Origin: Ruminococcus sp.
GTDB taxonomy: Bacteria > Bacillota > Clostridia > Lachnospirales > Lachnospiraceae
Reading direction: 5' to 3'
NCBI GenBank assembly: GCA_023663085.1
Contig: JAMPIB010000042.1
Location: forward strand, 1 to 33,754
DNA length: 33,754 nucleotides
The translations under genes and the position numbers were made by a program. Below, piece by piece: positions 9,901 through 16,712 of this stretch (positions are counted from its first letter, which is position 1; every line of letters starts with the position of its first letter). The notes under the pieces were generated by a model, which was not told the DNA's origin, did not search any database, and worked only from the letters and a program-made list of their open reading frames with translations.

Positions 9901-9982
9901 ACAGCAGCCGGAAACTGCAGCGGTGAGGACCGCCGATCTGTATCAGATAGCAAAAGCATTTATTACAACAGTTACGGCATAA
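6914..9982 (+). CDS. DUF6240 protein, flagellum-linked, FliK-like C-terminus
   Basis: Large (1022 residues), without signal peptide or transmembrane segment. I place it in the DUF6240 family of Lachnospiraceae, function unproven. The ATG at 6914 has GGAGAG 5 nt upstream; the longer reading from 6863 would begin inside the glgB terminator. Much of the chain is helical, with a recurring module of the form P-[VL]-T-x-x-N-[LIV]-x-x-A (IPVTEENVRDA, MEPTIDNLYLA, IPLTEESLRSL, RPLTLPNLENA, MELSKENIQAA, QPVTVNNLLAA). The last ~150 residues change to a beta-rich stretch, VEIHGEMTAIHLKVL through ELGSISVIHS, resembling the Flg_hook domain at the C-terminus of hook-length protein FliK. A sigma-28 promoter and the flagellin gene 32 nt downstream support a flagellar role. 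The FliK link is an inference. Confidence 0.85.
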   Translation: MKITFDTNTTNQNVDKVATTAYRDTRTEKSEQNGVFALDISGTVMDNKAYKGQGKTAEDVMQEAGQIDTATQRDYMTVMSNSMSADDFGQMMKDGYQVGDMEIEEVVTIVDKIKAELIKGGTRVAGYTDQIDAETLEEITGSEVFARELCQQFAQHDIPVTEENVRDAVEAYHMAKELDPMTEGAVKYMVENHMEPTIDNLYLAQHSSTADGDRQGKGYYECFSQQGYGGYYAKKAEDFHWQQLYPQMEAVIQKAGLEVGEDTLDNAKWLIEKGIPLTEESLRSLSQLDSLVLPQEEKQILSAIASAIADGKEAGRANLTDDRSNLEKAAEYADRFAQVTEEAIEQTIVEGRPLTLPNLENAQKQLAENAETLKKNQTSSNQTISEKAAAEVPETSYVEHPQAITARRQLEEIRFMMTVEANLRLLKTGFVIDTSELGQLVEALKQIETQQKQLMFGEEDAEKISEKSALYAETRRKIDEIPYMPADVSGRFKVTDEDFTLDQVHIEGSALRNKYEDAREKYETLMTTPSREMGDSIQKAFQNVDDILEDLDFETTEENRRAVRILSYNNMELSKENIQAAKATDMQLRQVIEKMTPAAVLQTIRDGRNPLEMTVPELNAYLDSMTQTKEQEAEKYSRFLYKLDKNKEIDAQERSAYIGIYRMFRQLEKTDDAAVGMVINTGAEFSFKNLLHAVRSNKKLGMDFTIDDSFDGIEAIAKNISITEQINAGFNRSYQDIVRSTADRMARQDASTEAEYQQDKLQDYREINEVEDSVINELLNNRQPVTVNNLLAADMLMNQRGFLYKKLDEYTKPADKDKVRDALSHMQEAMTDKESAQEAYEAIQQVYEEVLEEAQYDPQTTYIDLKTIQSCQKQLALTGSLAQEENYQIPVEIHGEMTAIHLKVLHGKEDGGKVKAAFSTEEYGNIAAEFSIRKNKISGYIACSTAEGTARMQEAETDLRAGLEAEVKSLAGKELELGSISVIHSKDLDLNAFTAEQQPETAAVRTADLYQIAKAFITTVTA

Positions 9983-10014
9983 TATAATACAAGTTTTACA
10001 AGGAGGAATACCAA

Positions 10015-11151
10015 ATGAGAATCAACTATAACGCATCCGCAATGCGCGCCAATAATTCGCTGAATATAGCAGATAACCGGGTAGCATCATCACTACAGAA
10101 GTTATCCTCCGGTTTAAAAGTAAACAGCGCCAAAGATAATCCGTCGGGTTATGCGATCGGACGAAGGATGGATGTACAGATTGCCGGTATTTCCGTGGCA
10201 ACAAGAAATGCCAACACGGGAATCTCTATTATCGAGACGGCGGACGGTGCATTGACGGAAGTGCATGATATGTTACAGAGGATGAATGAACTGTCAGTAA
10301 AGGCCAGTACCGGTACTTTGACGCCGGCCGACAGGGACACGCTGAATCAGGAGCTCATCCAGTTAAAAGAAGAAATTACCAGAATTGCAAAAGACACCGA
10401 GTTTAACGGACAGCCGCTTTTGGATGGCAGTTTTGACTTAAAAGGGTATACGGATGATCCGCAGCTTAGGGCAAAAGTGGCTTATTACAGTGATGATGTA
10501 CTGGCCAAAGAATACATGATTACGAAACTGGATGTCGTTTATACCGATAAAGAGACCGGTAAGATTGATTTTGATAAGACGAAAGACAGTTTTGAAGCGG
10601 GAGCAGGTTTCCCGGCAGGCGCAAAACTTACTTCGGTGGGAGAAAACTGTGTTACGATCACGGATGAGCATGGTTTTAAACTGACACTGGATATTACGCC
10701 GGATACCGCTACAGATACTGTCAGCTTCACCAATATGAAAGTGGATATCACAGGGATCGGCACTATGGATATGCAGATCGGCGCCAATGAAGGACAGTCG
10801 CTGGCGATCAGGATCCCGACGATCTCTTTGCAGAGACTGGGTCTTACCAGCGCAGAGGTAACAACAGAAGAAAGAAGTGATGATGCCAATGTGGCCATTA
10901 AGTCGGCAATCGCATATGTATCGGATGCCAGAAGCCGTCTGGGTGCTTATCAGAATCGTCTGGAGCATACGGTCAGCAGTCTGGATATCACCAATGAAAA
11001 TATGACGGCTTCATACTCCCGTATCATGGACGTGGATCTGTCGGAAGAAATGACGAATTATACGACCCAGCAGGTCGTTGAGCAGGCGGCTATCTCCATG
11101 CTGGCGCAGGCGAACGAGAGACCTTCCCAGGTATTGCAGTTGTTACAGTAA
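10015..11151 (+). CDS. hag: flagellin
   Basis: Structural subunit of the flagellar filament, exported by the flagellar type III apparatus. The N-terminal D0/D1 region is conserved (MRINYNASAMRANNSLN, LQKLSSGLKVNSAKDNPSGYAIGRRM, NTGISIIETADGALTEV, LQRMNELSVKAS, FNGQPLLDG). The C-terminal coiled coil ends SMLAQANERPSQVLQLLQ, the usual flagellin end. The middle (about 140-270) is a variable outer domain. At 378 residues it is mid-sized. A strong ribosome binding site (AAGGAGGAATACCAA) precedes the ATG. It follows DUF6240 by 32 nt and precedes its chaperone gene fliS by 33 nt. Confidence 0.96.
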   Translation: MRINYNASAMRANNSLNIADNRVASSLQKLSSGLKVNSAKDNPSGYAIGRRMDVQIAGISVATRNANTGISIIETADGALTEVHDMLQRMNELSVKASTGTLTPADRDTLNQELIQLKEEITRIAKDTEFNGQPLLDGSFDLKGYTDDPQLRAKVAYYSDDVLAKEYMITKLDVVYTDKETGKIDFDKTKDSFEAGAGFPAGAKLTSVGENCVTITDEHGFKLTLDITPDTATDTVSFTNMKVDITGIGTMDMQIGANEGQSLAIRIPTISLQRLGLTSAEVTTEERSDDANVAIKSAIAYVSDARSRLGAYQNRLEHTVSSLDITNENMTASYSRIMDVDLSEEMTNYTTQQVVEQAAISMLAQANERPSQVLQLLQ

Positions 11152-11184
11152 TAGAACAGTAATAGAAAGAAGAGGATCGTTTGT

Positions 11185-11661
11185 ATGACGAAGGAATTAA
11201 AGCAGGAGTTTACGCTGCGGATCACACAGGCCAATAAAACACAGCTCATTACGATTTTATATGAGATGGTTCTGCTTTATGTAAAAGAGGCGGAAGACGC
11301 ACTGGAGACTGGCGATAAGAGAGCCTATAAAGACGCGATCCGTAAAATAAGGGACTGCATGAACGAATTGACGATGTCTCTGCACCTTGAATACGAACTG
11401 GCCAGAAATTTATTGCAGTTATATTTATATATCAGCAGAGAACTTGTTCAGGCAAGCATCCATTTTGAAAAAGAAAACCTTGCGCATATAAAGTCTGTTA
11501 TCAAGCAGCTTCATAAAGCCTATAAGCAGATTGAGCCGCAGGACGTATCCGGGCCGGTCATGGGCAATACGCAGGCGGTGTATGCCGGACTGACTTATGG
11601 CCGCAATACCCTGACGGAAAGTGTTGGTGATCCTGCGGGGAACCGGGGATTCTGCGTATAG
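11185..11661 (+). CDS. fliS: flagellin export chaperone FliS
   Basis: Binds the C-terminus of flagellin in the cytoplasm and keeps it export-competent. The first ~117 residues follow the FliS four-helix pattern: QLITILYEMVLLYVKEAEDAL, IRKIRDCMNELTMSLHLEYELARNLLQLY, LYISRELVQASI. The position directly after flagellin is typical. At 158 residues it is longer than the usual ~125-135, because of a tail of about 40 residues (YAGLTYGRNTLTE...NRGFCV) not part of the common FliS core. The start ATG has GAGGA 8 nt upstream. Confidence 0.85.
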   Translation: MTKELKQEFTLRITQANKTQLITILYEMVLLYVKEAEDALETGDKRAYKDAIRKIRDCMNELTMSLHLEYELARNLLQLYLYISRELVQASIHFEKENLAHIKSVIKQLHKAYKQIEPQDVSGPVMGNTQAVYAGLTYGRNTLTESVGDPAGNRGFCV

Positions 11662-11670
11662 GAGGAGATT

Positions 11671-12240
11671 ATGCTATATCATGTATCGCCTCAGAGCGAT
11701 CTGAAAATATTACAGCCGCATGTATCAACACATGGAACGGCATATGTATATGCCATAGAAGATATGGTGACGGGTATGCTCTTTGGCGTAAAGCAGGACG
11801 ATTTTGACTTTTTAATTTCCAATGATGAAAACACGGGGATTCCCATTATCTGCGAGTGCTATCCGGATGCGTTCCGGACTGTTTATCAGGGGCAAAGCTG
11901 CAGCGTATATCAGGTCGCGGAGGAAGGTTTTCAAAGGGGAAAGACTTCCTGGGATGCTGAACTTGTCTGTGAAAAAGAGGTCAGCGTGATAAAGGAGACT
12001 GTTATTGACGATCTGTATGAACGGCTGCTGGAAGAAGAACGCATGGGGCACCTTATGATTTGCAGATATGAATTTCGTGACGAATACCGGAAGAAAATAT
12101 CTTCACATATCGTTGACAGGCTGATCCGTTTTGAAATAGATCTGGATAAGTGTATGGAACAGGATAAAAGGTTTGCACTCTATTATAAAGATATCATCCG
12201 GGGATTGCAAAATATCATGGATGGGCATTTATTGCAGTAA
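11671..12240 (+). CDS. unknown 189-residue protein, last gene of the flagellin unit
   Basis: Not assigned to a function. It is a soluble protein with no membrane segment, starting MLYHVSPQSDLKILQPHVST, followed by HGTAYVYAIEDMVTGMLFG. The order of a Tyr-His near the N-terminus, then G-x-AYVYA, is reminiscent of the H-Y-E order in small ADP-ribosyltransferase-fold proteins, but I cannot confirm a catalytic Glu. The C-terminal half is helical (DDLYERLLEEER, ISSHIVDRLIRFEIDLDK). It begins 9 nt after fliS with a GGAGGAG ribosome binding site and ends just before a terminator, so it is probably co-expressed with flagellin. Confidence 0.8.
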   Translation: MLYHVSPQSDLKILQPHVSTHGTAYVYAIEDMVTGMLFGVKQDDFDFLISNDENTGIPIICECYPDAFRTVYQGQSCSVYQVAEEGFQRGKTSWDAELVCEKEVSVIKETVIDDLYERLLEEERMGHLMICRYEFRDEYRKKISSHIVDRLIRFEIDLDKCMEQDKRFALYYKDIIRGLQNIMDGHLLQ

Positions 12241-12242
12241 AT

Positions 12243-12289
12243 AAATCTGCATCAGGGTCTTTTATATAAAACCCGGATGCAGATTTTTC
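12243..12289. terminator. terminator between convergent genes
   Basis: AAATCTGCATC (12243-12253) pairs with GATGCAGATTT (12276-12286), with an inner GGGT/ACCC stem. On the + strand it is followed by TTTTTC, and on the - strand by TTTATTTA. It ends the flagellin unit and can serve the convergent YaaL gene, whose stop codon (12288-12290) touches it. Confidence 0.85.
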
Positions 12290-12575
12290 AATTTGCCAGA
12301 GTTAAGGACTGATAAGTTTCATCATAAGTTTCCGATGGCAGCAGGTCGCTTTTGGCTGCCTGTTCGAGCAGATATTTATATCGTTTCATGACAGCATTTA
12401 CTTCGTAGATATAGCAGTCTATCAAGTCAGGATCGGTCACATTGTCAAAACCCGCATAGGCATTTTCCAGAGCGTATTTAGCCTGCAATAGTTCTTCGTG
12501 GATAGATGGCTTTCTGAGTTCTATGGCATCCTCATCATCAATCTGACAGGGACTGTGGCGAAATAAAGTCTTCAT
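12288..12575 (-). CDS. YaaL / DUF2508 family protein
   Basis: Small cytoplasmic protein of 95 residues. The core ELLQAKYALENAYAGFDNV, then TDPDLIDCYIYEVNAVMKRYKYLLEQA, matches the DUF2508 (YaaL) pattern of an alpha-helical protein with a central TDPDLID. In Bacillus subtilis yaaL lies directly before bofA; here it sits back to back with the BofA gene, so the pairing is kept although orientation differs. The ATG at 12575 is chosen because GGAGG lies 6 nt upstream; a longer reading by 17 codons has no such site. The biochemical role is unknown. Confidence 0.82.
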   Translation of the reverse strand: MKTLFRHSPCQIDDEDAIELRKPSIHEELLQAKYALENAYAGFDNVTDPDLIDCYIYEVNAVMKRYKYLLEQAAKSDLLPSETYDETYQSLTLAN

Positions 12576-12697
12576 GGGTTTCCTCCAATCATCTGATAAA
12601 TTTCCTCTTTTATACATTATAGACAAAAATTGGAAAAATATTCTTGTAATATTTCCGCCGTATATTACATATGATAAAAAGAAAGGTGGGATGAGCT

Positions 12698-12970
12698 GTG
12701 GAACGATTCAGCGGTATGGCGGTTATTCTGGGCGTTTGTCTGATCGTGCTTCTGATCGGTGCTTTCGGCAGGAAAATAGAGTGGATCATTAATTTTGTTC
12801 TGCGGGCCGTAATGGGAACAATTGGTATTTATTTCATCAACAGTTTTTTGGCAGCCAGACAGATTTCTTTGATGGTCGGCATTAATCCAATGACTGTTTT
12901 GACATCCGGGATCCTAGGATTTCCGGGGCTTATCGTACTTTATGGGATTAATTTTTTTAAGGTGTTGTAA
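12698..12970 (+). CDS. bofA: BofA-family (pro-sigma-K processing inhibitor-like) membrane protein
   Basis: 90-residue hydrophobic protein with three likely membrane-associated segments (about 5-22, 29-47, 62-88). The family pattern IINFVLRAVMGTIGIYFIN, then VGINPMTVLTSGILGFPG, LIVLYGI, is clear. In sporulating bacilli BofA holds the SpoIVFB protease inactive at the forespore membrane; no spo genes are in view, so sporulation is not shown here. The start is GTG at 12698, 7 nt after AAGGTGG; an internal ATG at 12716 is the alternative. Divergent from the YaaL gene, 122 nt apart. Confidence 0.85.
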   Translation: MERFSGMAVILGVCLIVLLIGAFGRKIEWIINFVLRAVMGTIGIYFINSFLAARQISLMVGINPMTVLTSGILGFPGLIVLYGINFFKVL

Positions 12971-13006
12971 TATTTTCACAAAAAAAATTTTTTTATAAAA
13001 TACCTC

Positions 13007-13035
13007 TGGACAAGACAGTAAAAAGAATATATAAT
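13007..13035 (+). promoter_or_regulatory. sigma-A promoter of the Tad pilus operon
   Basis: TGGACA (13007-13012), 17 nt, TATAAT (13030-13035). Just upstream is an A8T7 tract (12980-12994), which could act as a curved or UP-like element. The start near 13042 gives a leader of about 100 nt before the first pilus gene. Confidence 0.65.
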
Positions 13036-13075
13036 TCGTTTTACCGTATAGGAAATACACTTCATAAAATCTTAT

Positions 13076-13117
13076 TACTAACGTAGTATCAGGAAGTATC
13101 TTCCGAATGAATTCATT
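13076..13117 (+). other. three back-to-back short hairpins in the pilus operon leader
   Basis: TACTA-acg-TAGTA (13076-13088), GGAAG-tat-CTTCC (13092-13104) and the perfect palindrome AATGAATTCATT (13106-13117) follow each other within 42 nt. They lie between the promoter and the AGGAGG at 13134. There is no T-tract, so they are not terminators. A regulatory or stability role is inferred from position only. Confidence 0.4.
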
Positions 13118-13143
13118 GAGTCGATTTTAAAGCAGGAGGTGAT

Positions 13144-13683
13144 TTGATCGAACTGGAATGTTATTATCAATATTTTTTAATTCTATTGCTCATTGCATCT
13201 GTTTTCATGGATTTTAAGTATGACAGAATCGCAAACGGATGGATCATCCTTGGCATGATCCTGGGTGTATCTTTCCGTATCGCGGAGGGCGGACTGTATG
13301 GTATGTGCAGCGCTGCGGTTTCCATGCTGCTCTCTTTTTGTCTCTTATATCCTGTCTATAAGATTGGCGGTCTCGGCGCGGGAGATGTGAAACTGTTTGT
13401 GGTGATCGGCAGTTTTGTACCGGCGGCGGAGTTGCTGCATATCATTATCGTTTCCTTTATGATCGGTGCTGTATTCTCGATCGGCAAACTGATTTCGGAG
13501 GCAAATTTCAGAGAAAGAATGCAATATTTATTTTCCTATTTATTTGATGTGCTGCGCGCCGGGCAATGGAAACTGTACGGCGAGGATTTAATGAGAGAGC
13601 GCCGGAAGTACACCGGCAATAAAATACATTTTGCGTTACCGGCCTGTATCAGTGTAATGCTTTTCATGGGAGGGATATATTGA
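13144..13683 (+). CDS. prepilin peptidase, TadV/CpaA type (A24 family), first copy
   Basis: Membrane aspartyl protease that removes the leader of Flp-type prepilins. 179 residues with several hydrophobic helices. The first catalytic Asp is in VFMDFKYDRIAN (about 22-33) and the second in GGLGAGDVKLF (GxGD motif, about 78). It lacks the cytoplasmic methylase domain of long PilD enzymes, as usual for the Tad subtype. The start is TTG at 13144, directly after a near-perfect AGGAGGTGAT; the next in-frame ATG lies downstream of the first helix. First gene of the pilus operon. Confidence 0.9.
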   Translation: MIELECYYQYFLILLLIASVFMDFKYDRIANGWIILGMILGVSFRIAEGGLYGMCSAAVSMLLSFCLLYPVYKIGGLGAGDVKLFVVIGSFVPAAELLHIIIVSFMIGAVFSIGKLISEANFRERMQYLFSYLFDVLRAGQWKLYGEDLMRERRKYTGNKIHFALPACISVMLFMGGIY

Positions 13684-13687
13684 AAGA

Positions 13688-14701
13688 ATGAAAGAAAAAA
13701 TTTTAGCGCTCTGCGATCTGGAAGAGACGTATGCTTTCCGAATGGCGGAATATATCGTAGAAAAGATGTCGATACCTTACACGTTTCATCTTTTTACGAA
13801 AACGGACGAGCTGCGTATCTTCTTAGAACAGAATGAGATCAGCATTTTACTGATCGGGGAAAGTGCTGTACGACAACTGAAAATGAAACCGAAGATTCCG
13901 AATATTTTTGTACTTTCGGAGAGTGAAGAAAAGACGGAGCCGTCTTATCATTATATCGACAAGTTCCAGAGCCCGGAGCGGATCATAAATGCCATGACAC
14001 AGCAGATCACGGAGCTTGGAGGATGGGAGGAGATGAAAACCGCACAGGAGGGCAGGATAAAGATGATAGGGGTCTATTCACCGGTCAGAAGATGCCTGCA
14101 GACATCCTTTGCCATGACATTGGGACAGCTTCTGGCCAGAGAGCATAAAACATTATATATGAATTTTGAGTACTATTCCGGGTTCAGTCAGATGATACAT
14201 AAAGAGTTTCATGAAGATATGATGGACGTGCTTTATTATTTTAAATGCGCCAGAGAAAAGCTGACGATAAGACTGCCATCTATTGTGCAGAATATCAACG
14301 GACTGGATTTTATTCCCCCTGGACAGTCGGGATTCGATATGCAGTCAATTCCCGGAGAAAAATGGCTGGAACTGTTGGAGATGATCGGCAGGATCAGCGA
14401 TTATGAATATGTGATACTGGATCTGACGGATGGCATGAGCGGGTTATTTGAGTTACTGGCAAAGTGTTTTAAAATCTATACGATAACCAAAGACGACGGC
14501 TTTGCCATGGCCAAGATGAAACAATATGAAGAAATCTTACAATTAAACGAACTGCATGATATCGCGGGTAAGACCGTAAAGTGTCGTTTTCCCTTTTTTA
14601 AAAAGCTGCCAACGGATATGGGGCTGATGACGCATGGAGAACTTGCGGGTTATGTGAAAGCAATCATTCAAGAGGATTTATATGAAAAACAGGCAGGATG
14701 A
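13688..14701 (+). CDS. CpaE/TadZ-like pilus assembly protein with degenerate P-loop
   Basis: 337 residues. Residues 1-110 resemble a degenerate receiver domain, and 125-325 a MinD/ParA-like fold, the CpaE/TadZ layout; these proteins localise the Tad machine at the membrane. The place of the deviant Walker A is GVYSPVRRCLQTSFA (128-142): the Gly-Lys pair normally before the Thr is Leu-Gln (137-138). A Walker B-like YVILDLTDG is at 241-249. ATP hydrolysis is therefore doubtful. It starts 4 nt after the peptidase gene and overlaps the ATPase gene by 20 nt. Assignment rests on fold pattern and gene order. Confidence 0.82.
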   Translation: MKEKILALCDLEETYAFRMAEYIVEKMSIPYTFHLFTKTDELRIFLEQNEISILLIGESAVRQLKMKPKIPNIFVLSESEEKTEPSYHYIDKFQSPERIINAMTQQITELGGWEEMKTAQEGRIKMIGVYSPVRRCLQTSFAMTLGQLLAREHKTLYMNFEYYSGFSQMIHKEFHEDMMDVLYYFKCAREKLTIRLPSIVQNINGLDFIPPGQSGFDMQSIPGEKWLELLEMIGRISDYEYVILDLTDGMSGLFELLAKCFKIYTITKDDGFAMAKMKQYEEILQLNELHDIAGKTVKCRFPFFKKLPTDMGLMTHGELAGYVKAIIQEDLYEKQAG

Positions 14702-15917
14702 GATCAGGAAAGAATTAAAGGAAAAACTGACGGCGGATATTGATTTTTCACGAGAAATATCGGATGAGGAGATGCAGGGACTTATCGATGATCTGCTTGT
14801 CCGGGAAGGAAAGAGACGGCCGCTGTCTTTAGCGGAAAAAGAGAAACTGCGGAAGGAACTTTTTTATGCGGTCAGGAAACTGGATATTTTGCAGGAACTT
14901 GTGGATGATACGGAGATAACAGAGATCATGATAAACGGACCGGAGAGTATCTTTATTGAGAAAAAAGGACATCTGTCCTGTCTGGAACAGAAATTTGAAA
15001 GCAGGGAAAAGTTAGAAGATGTTATCCAGCAGATCGTAGCGGCCTGCAACCGGGTTGTGAATGAGGCTTCGCCGATCGTAGATGCCAGACTGGATAACGG
15101 CTCCAGAGTCAATGTCGTATTAAGCCCTGTCGCTTTAAACGGGCCGATTGTTACTATTAGGAGATTTCCCGATAAGCCCATCATGATGGAAGAGCTGGTT
15201 TCTTTCGGGTCTATCACAGAAGAGGTCTGTGAATTTTTAAAAAGTCTGGTGAAGGCAAGATATAACATTTTTATCAGCGGCGGAACCGGTTCAGGGAAGA
15301 CGACTTTTTTAAATGCACTTTCCGACTACATTCCGAAAGGAGAAAGAATTATTACCATTGAAGACAGTGCGGAGTTACAGATCCTGAATATTCCCAATCT
15401 GGTCAGAATGGAGACCAGAAACGCCAATGTCGAGGGTTGTCGGGAAATTACGATCCGGGATCTGATCAAAACATCTCTGCGTATGCGCCCGGACAGGATC
15501 ATTGTCGGGGAAGTCAGAGGCGGAGAGGCGTTTGATATGATGCAATGCCTGAATACCGGGCACGATGGCTCCATGTCAACGGGGCATGCCAATACTTCTA
15601 AGGACATGCTCAGTCGTCTGGAAAATATGATCCTTATGGGTATGGATCTGCCGCTTGCCGCAATCAGACAGCAGATCGCCTCCGGTATCGACATCATCAT
15701 CCATCTGGGCAGACTGCGGGATAAGAGCAGAAAAGTACTGGAGATTGTTGAAGTACTTGGTTTTGAGGAAGGCGAGATCAGGTTAAAGCCGCTGTACCGT
15801 TTTGAGGAAAATGGTGAGGACGAGAATGGAAAAGTGAAAGGCACATTAGAGAAAAAAGGAGAACTTGTTTATGTCGAGAAACTTAAAAGTGCGGGCATCT
15901 TCCGGGACAGCGGTTGA
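14682..15917 (+). CDS. cpaF: CpaF/TadA pilus secretion ATPase
   Basis: Cytoplasmic hexameric ATPase that powers Tad pilus assembly (type II/IV secretion ATPase superfamily). 411 residues. An N-terminal helical region (1-70) precedes a domain with DDTEITEIMINGP. Walker A is GGTGSGKTT (200-208), the Asp box IEDSAELQI starts at 226, Walker B is RIIVGEVRGGEA (272-283), and the His box GHDGSMSTGHAN is at 293-304. All catalytic motifs are intact. The ATG at 14682 has AGAGGA 5 nt upstream and lies within the end of the CpaE-like gene. Probably the only energy-providing subunit of the system. Confidence 0.97.
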   Translation: MKNRQDEIRKELKEKLTADIDFSREISDEEMQGLIDDLLVREGKRRPLSLAEKEKLRKELFYAVRKLDILQELVDDTEITEIMINGPESIFIEKKGHLSCLEQKFESREKLEDVIQQIVAACNRVVNEASPIVDARLDNGSRVNVVLSPVALNGPIVTIRRFPDKPIMMEELVSFGSITEEVCEFLKSLVKARYNIFISGGTGSGKTTFLNALSDYIPKGERIITIEDSAELQILNIPNLVRMETRNANVEGCREITIRDLIKTSLRMRPDRIIVGEVRGGEAFDMMQCLNTGHDGSMSTGHANTSKDMLSRLENMILMGMDLPLAAIRQQIASGIDIIIHLGRLRDKSRKVLEIVEVLGFEEGEIRLKPLYRFEENGEDENGKVKGTLEKKGELVYVEKLKSAGIFRDSG

Positions 15918-16650
15918 TTACGGAGAGTATGTGTTTGACCGTAAGGAGAGTGTGTTATATCTGTTGGAGGGACTTCTGCTCGTGGGGATCATCAGCTATT
16001 TTTTCTATCAGTCAATATGGGCGGCATTATTTTTAAGTCCGGTAGTAGTCATCTTTTTGAAGCTGAAAAAGAAAGAACTGGCCGCAAAAAGGAGACAGGA
16101 ACTCAATATACAGTTTAAAGATGCGGTATTGGCCGTATCCGCCAATCAGAAAGCCGGGTATTCCATAGAAAACGCTTTTAGAGAAGCCGGCAGAGACATG
16201 CAGATGTTATATGGACAAGGCGCGCCGATCTGTCGGGAACTTTCGTATATTGCCAAAGGACTGGATAATAATGTCACACTGGAAAAGCTGTTATATGATT
16301 TCGGATGCAGGAGTCATGTGCCGGATATCTTACAGTTTGCAGATGTATTCCTGGCGGCTAAAAGAGGCGGCGGAAATATGACACAGATCATAGCCGAAAC
16401 AGCGGATGTAATTGAACAAAAGATCAGTGTGGACAAGGAAATACAGGTTCTGCTCAGTTCTAAAAAAATGGAACAAAAGATTATGAATGTTATTCCGTTT
16501 TTGATCATTTTCTATATCAGTCTTACGTCAAAAGGGTTTTTTGATGTTCTGTATCATAATGTGATCGGTGTTGTTATTATGACGATCTGTCTGCTCATTT
16601 ATCTGGCGGCATTTATCATATCCCGGAAATTAGTGGAGATAGAAGTTTAG
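15871..16650 (+). CDS. tadB: TadB-like inner membrane platform protein
   Basis: Type II secretion F-domain protein, paired with TadC to form the membrane platform turned by the CpaF ATPase. 259 residues. Two hydrophobic helices near the N-terminus (about 29-65), then a cytoplasmic F domain (AVLAVSANQKAGYSIENAFREAG...FLAAKRGGGNMTQIIAETADVIEQKI), then two C-terminal helices (about 208-250). The ATG at 15871 is preferred (AAGGAG 9 nt upstream) over a TTG six bases earlier. It overlaps the ATPase gene by 47 nt, suggesting translational coupling. Confidence 0.93.
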   Translation: MSRNLKVRASSGTAVDYGEYVFDRKESVLYLLEGLLLVGIISYFFYQSIWAALFLSPVVVIFLKLKKKELAAKRRQELNIQFKDAVLAVSANQKAGYSIENAFREAGRDMQMLYGQGAPICRELSYIAKGLDNNVTLEKLLYDFGCRSHVPDILQFADVFLAAKRGGGNMTQIIAETADVIEQKISVDKEIQVLLSSKKMEQKIMNVIPFLIIFYISLTSKGFFDVLYHNVIGVVIMTICLLIYLAAFIISRKLVEIEV

Positions 16651-16691
16651 ATATAGAAGTTAAAAATAGAAGATTAAGATAAAAGTTTGGG
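16639..16691 (+). repeat. four imperfect 13-14-bp tandem repeats at the tadB stop
   Basis: Units of the form ATAGAAGTTTAGA begin at 16639, 16653, 16666 and 16679, with increasing divergence. The first unit holds the tadB stop codon and the rest fill the short gap before tadC. It looks like slippage or duplication of the tadB 3' end. Confidence 0.6.
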
Positions 16692-16712
16692 AAATCATAC
16701 AGAGGATTAATC

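Noticed and set aside
13036-13143. A cyclic-di-GMP riboswitch in the pilus leader
   Set aside because: The conserved bases of GEMM-type riboswitches are not visible; only short hairpins are seen.
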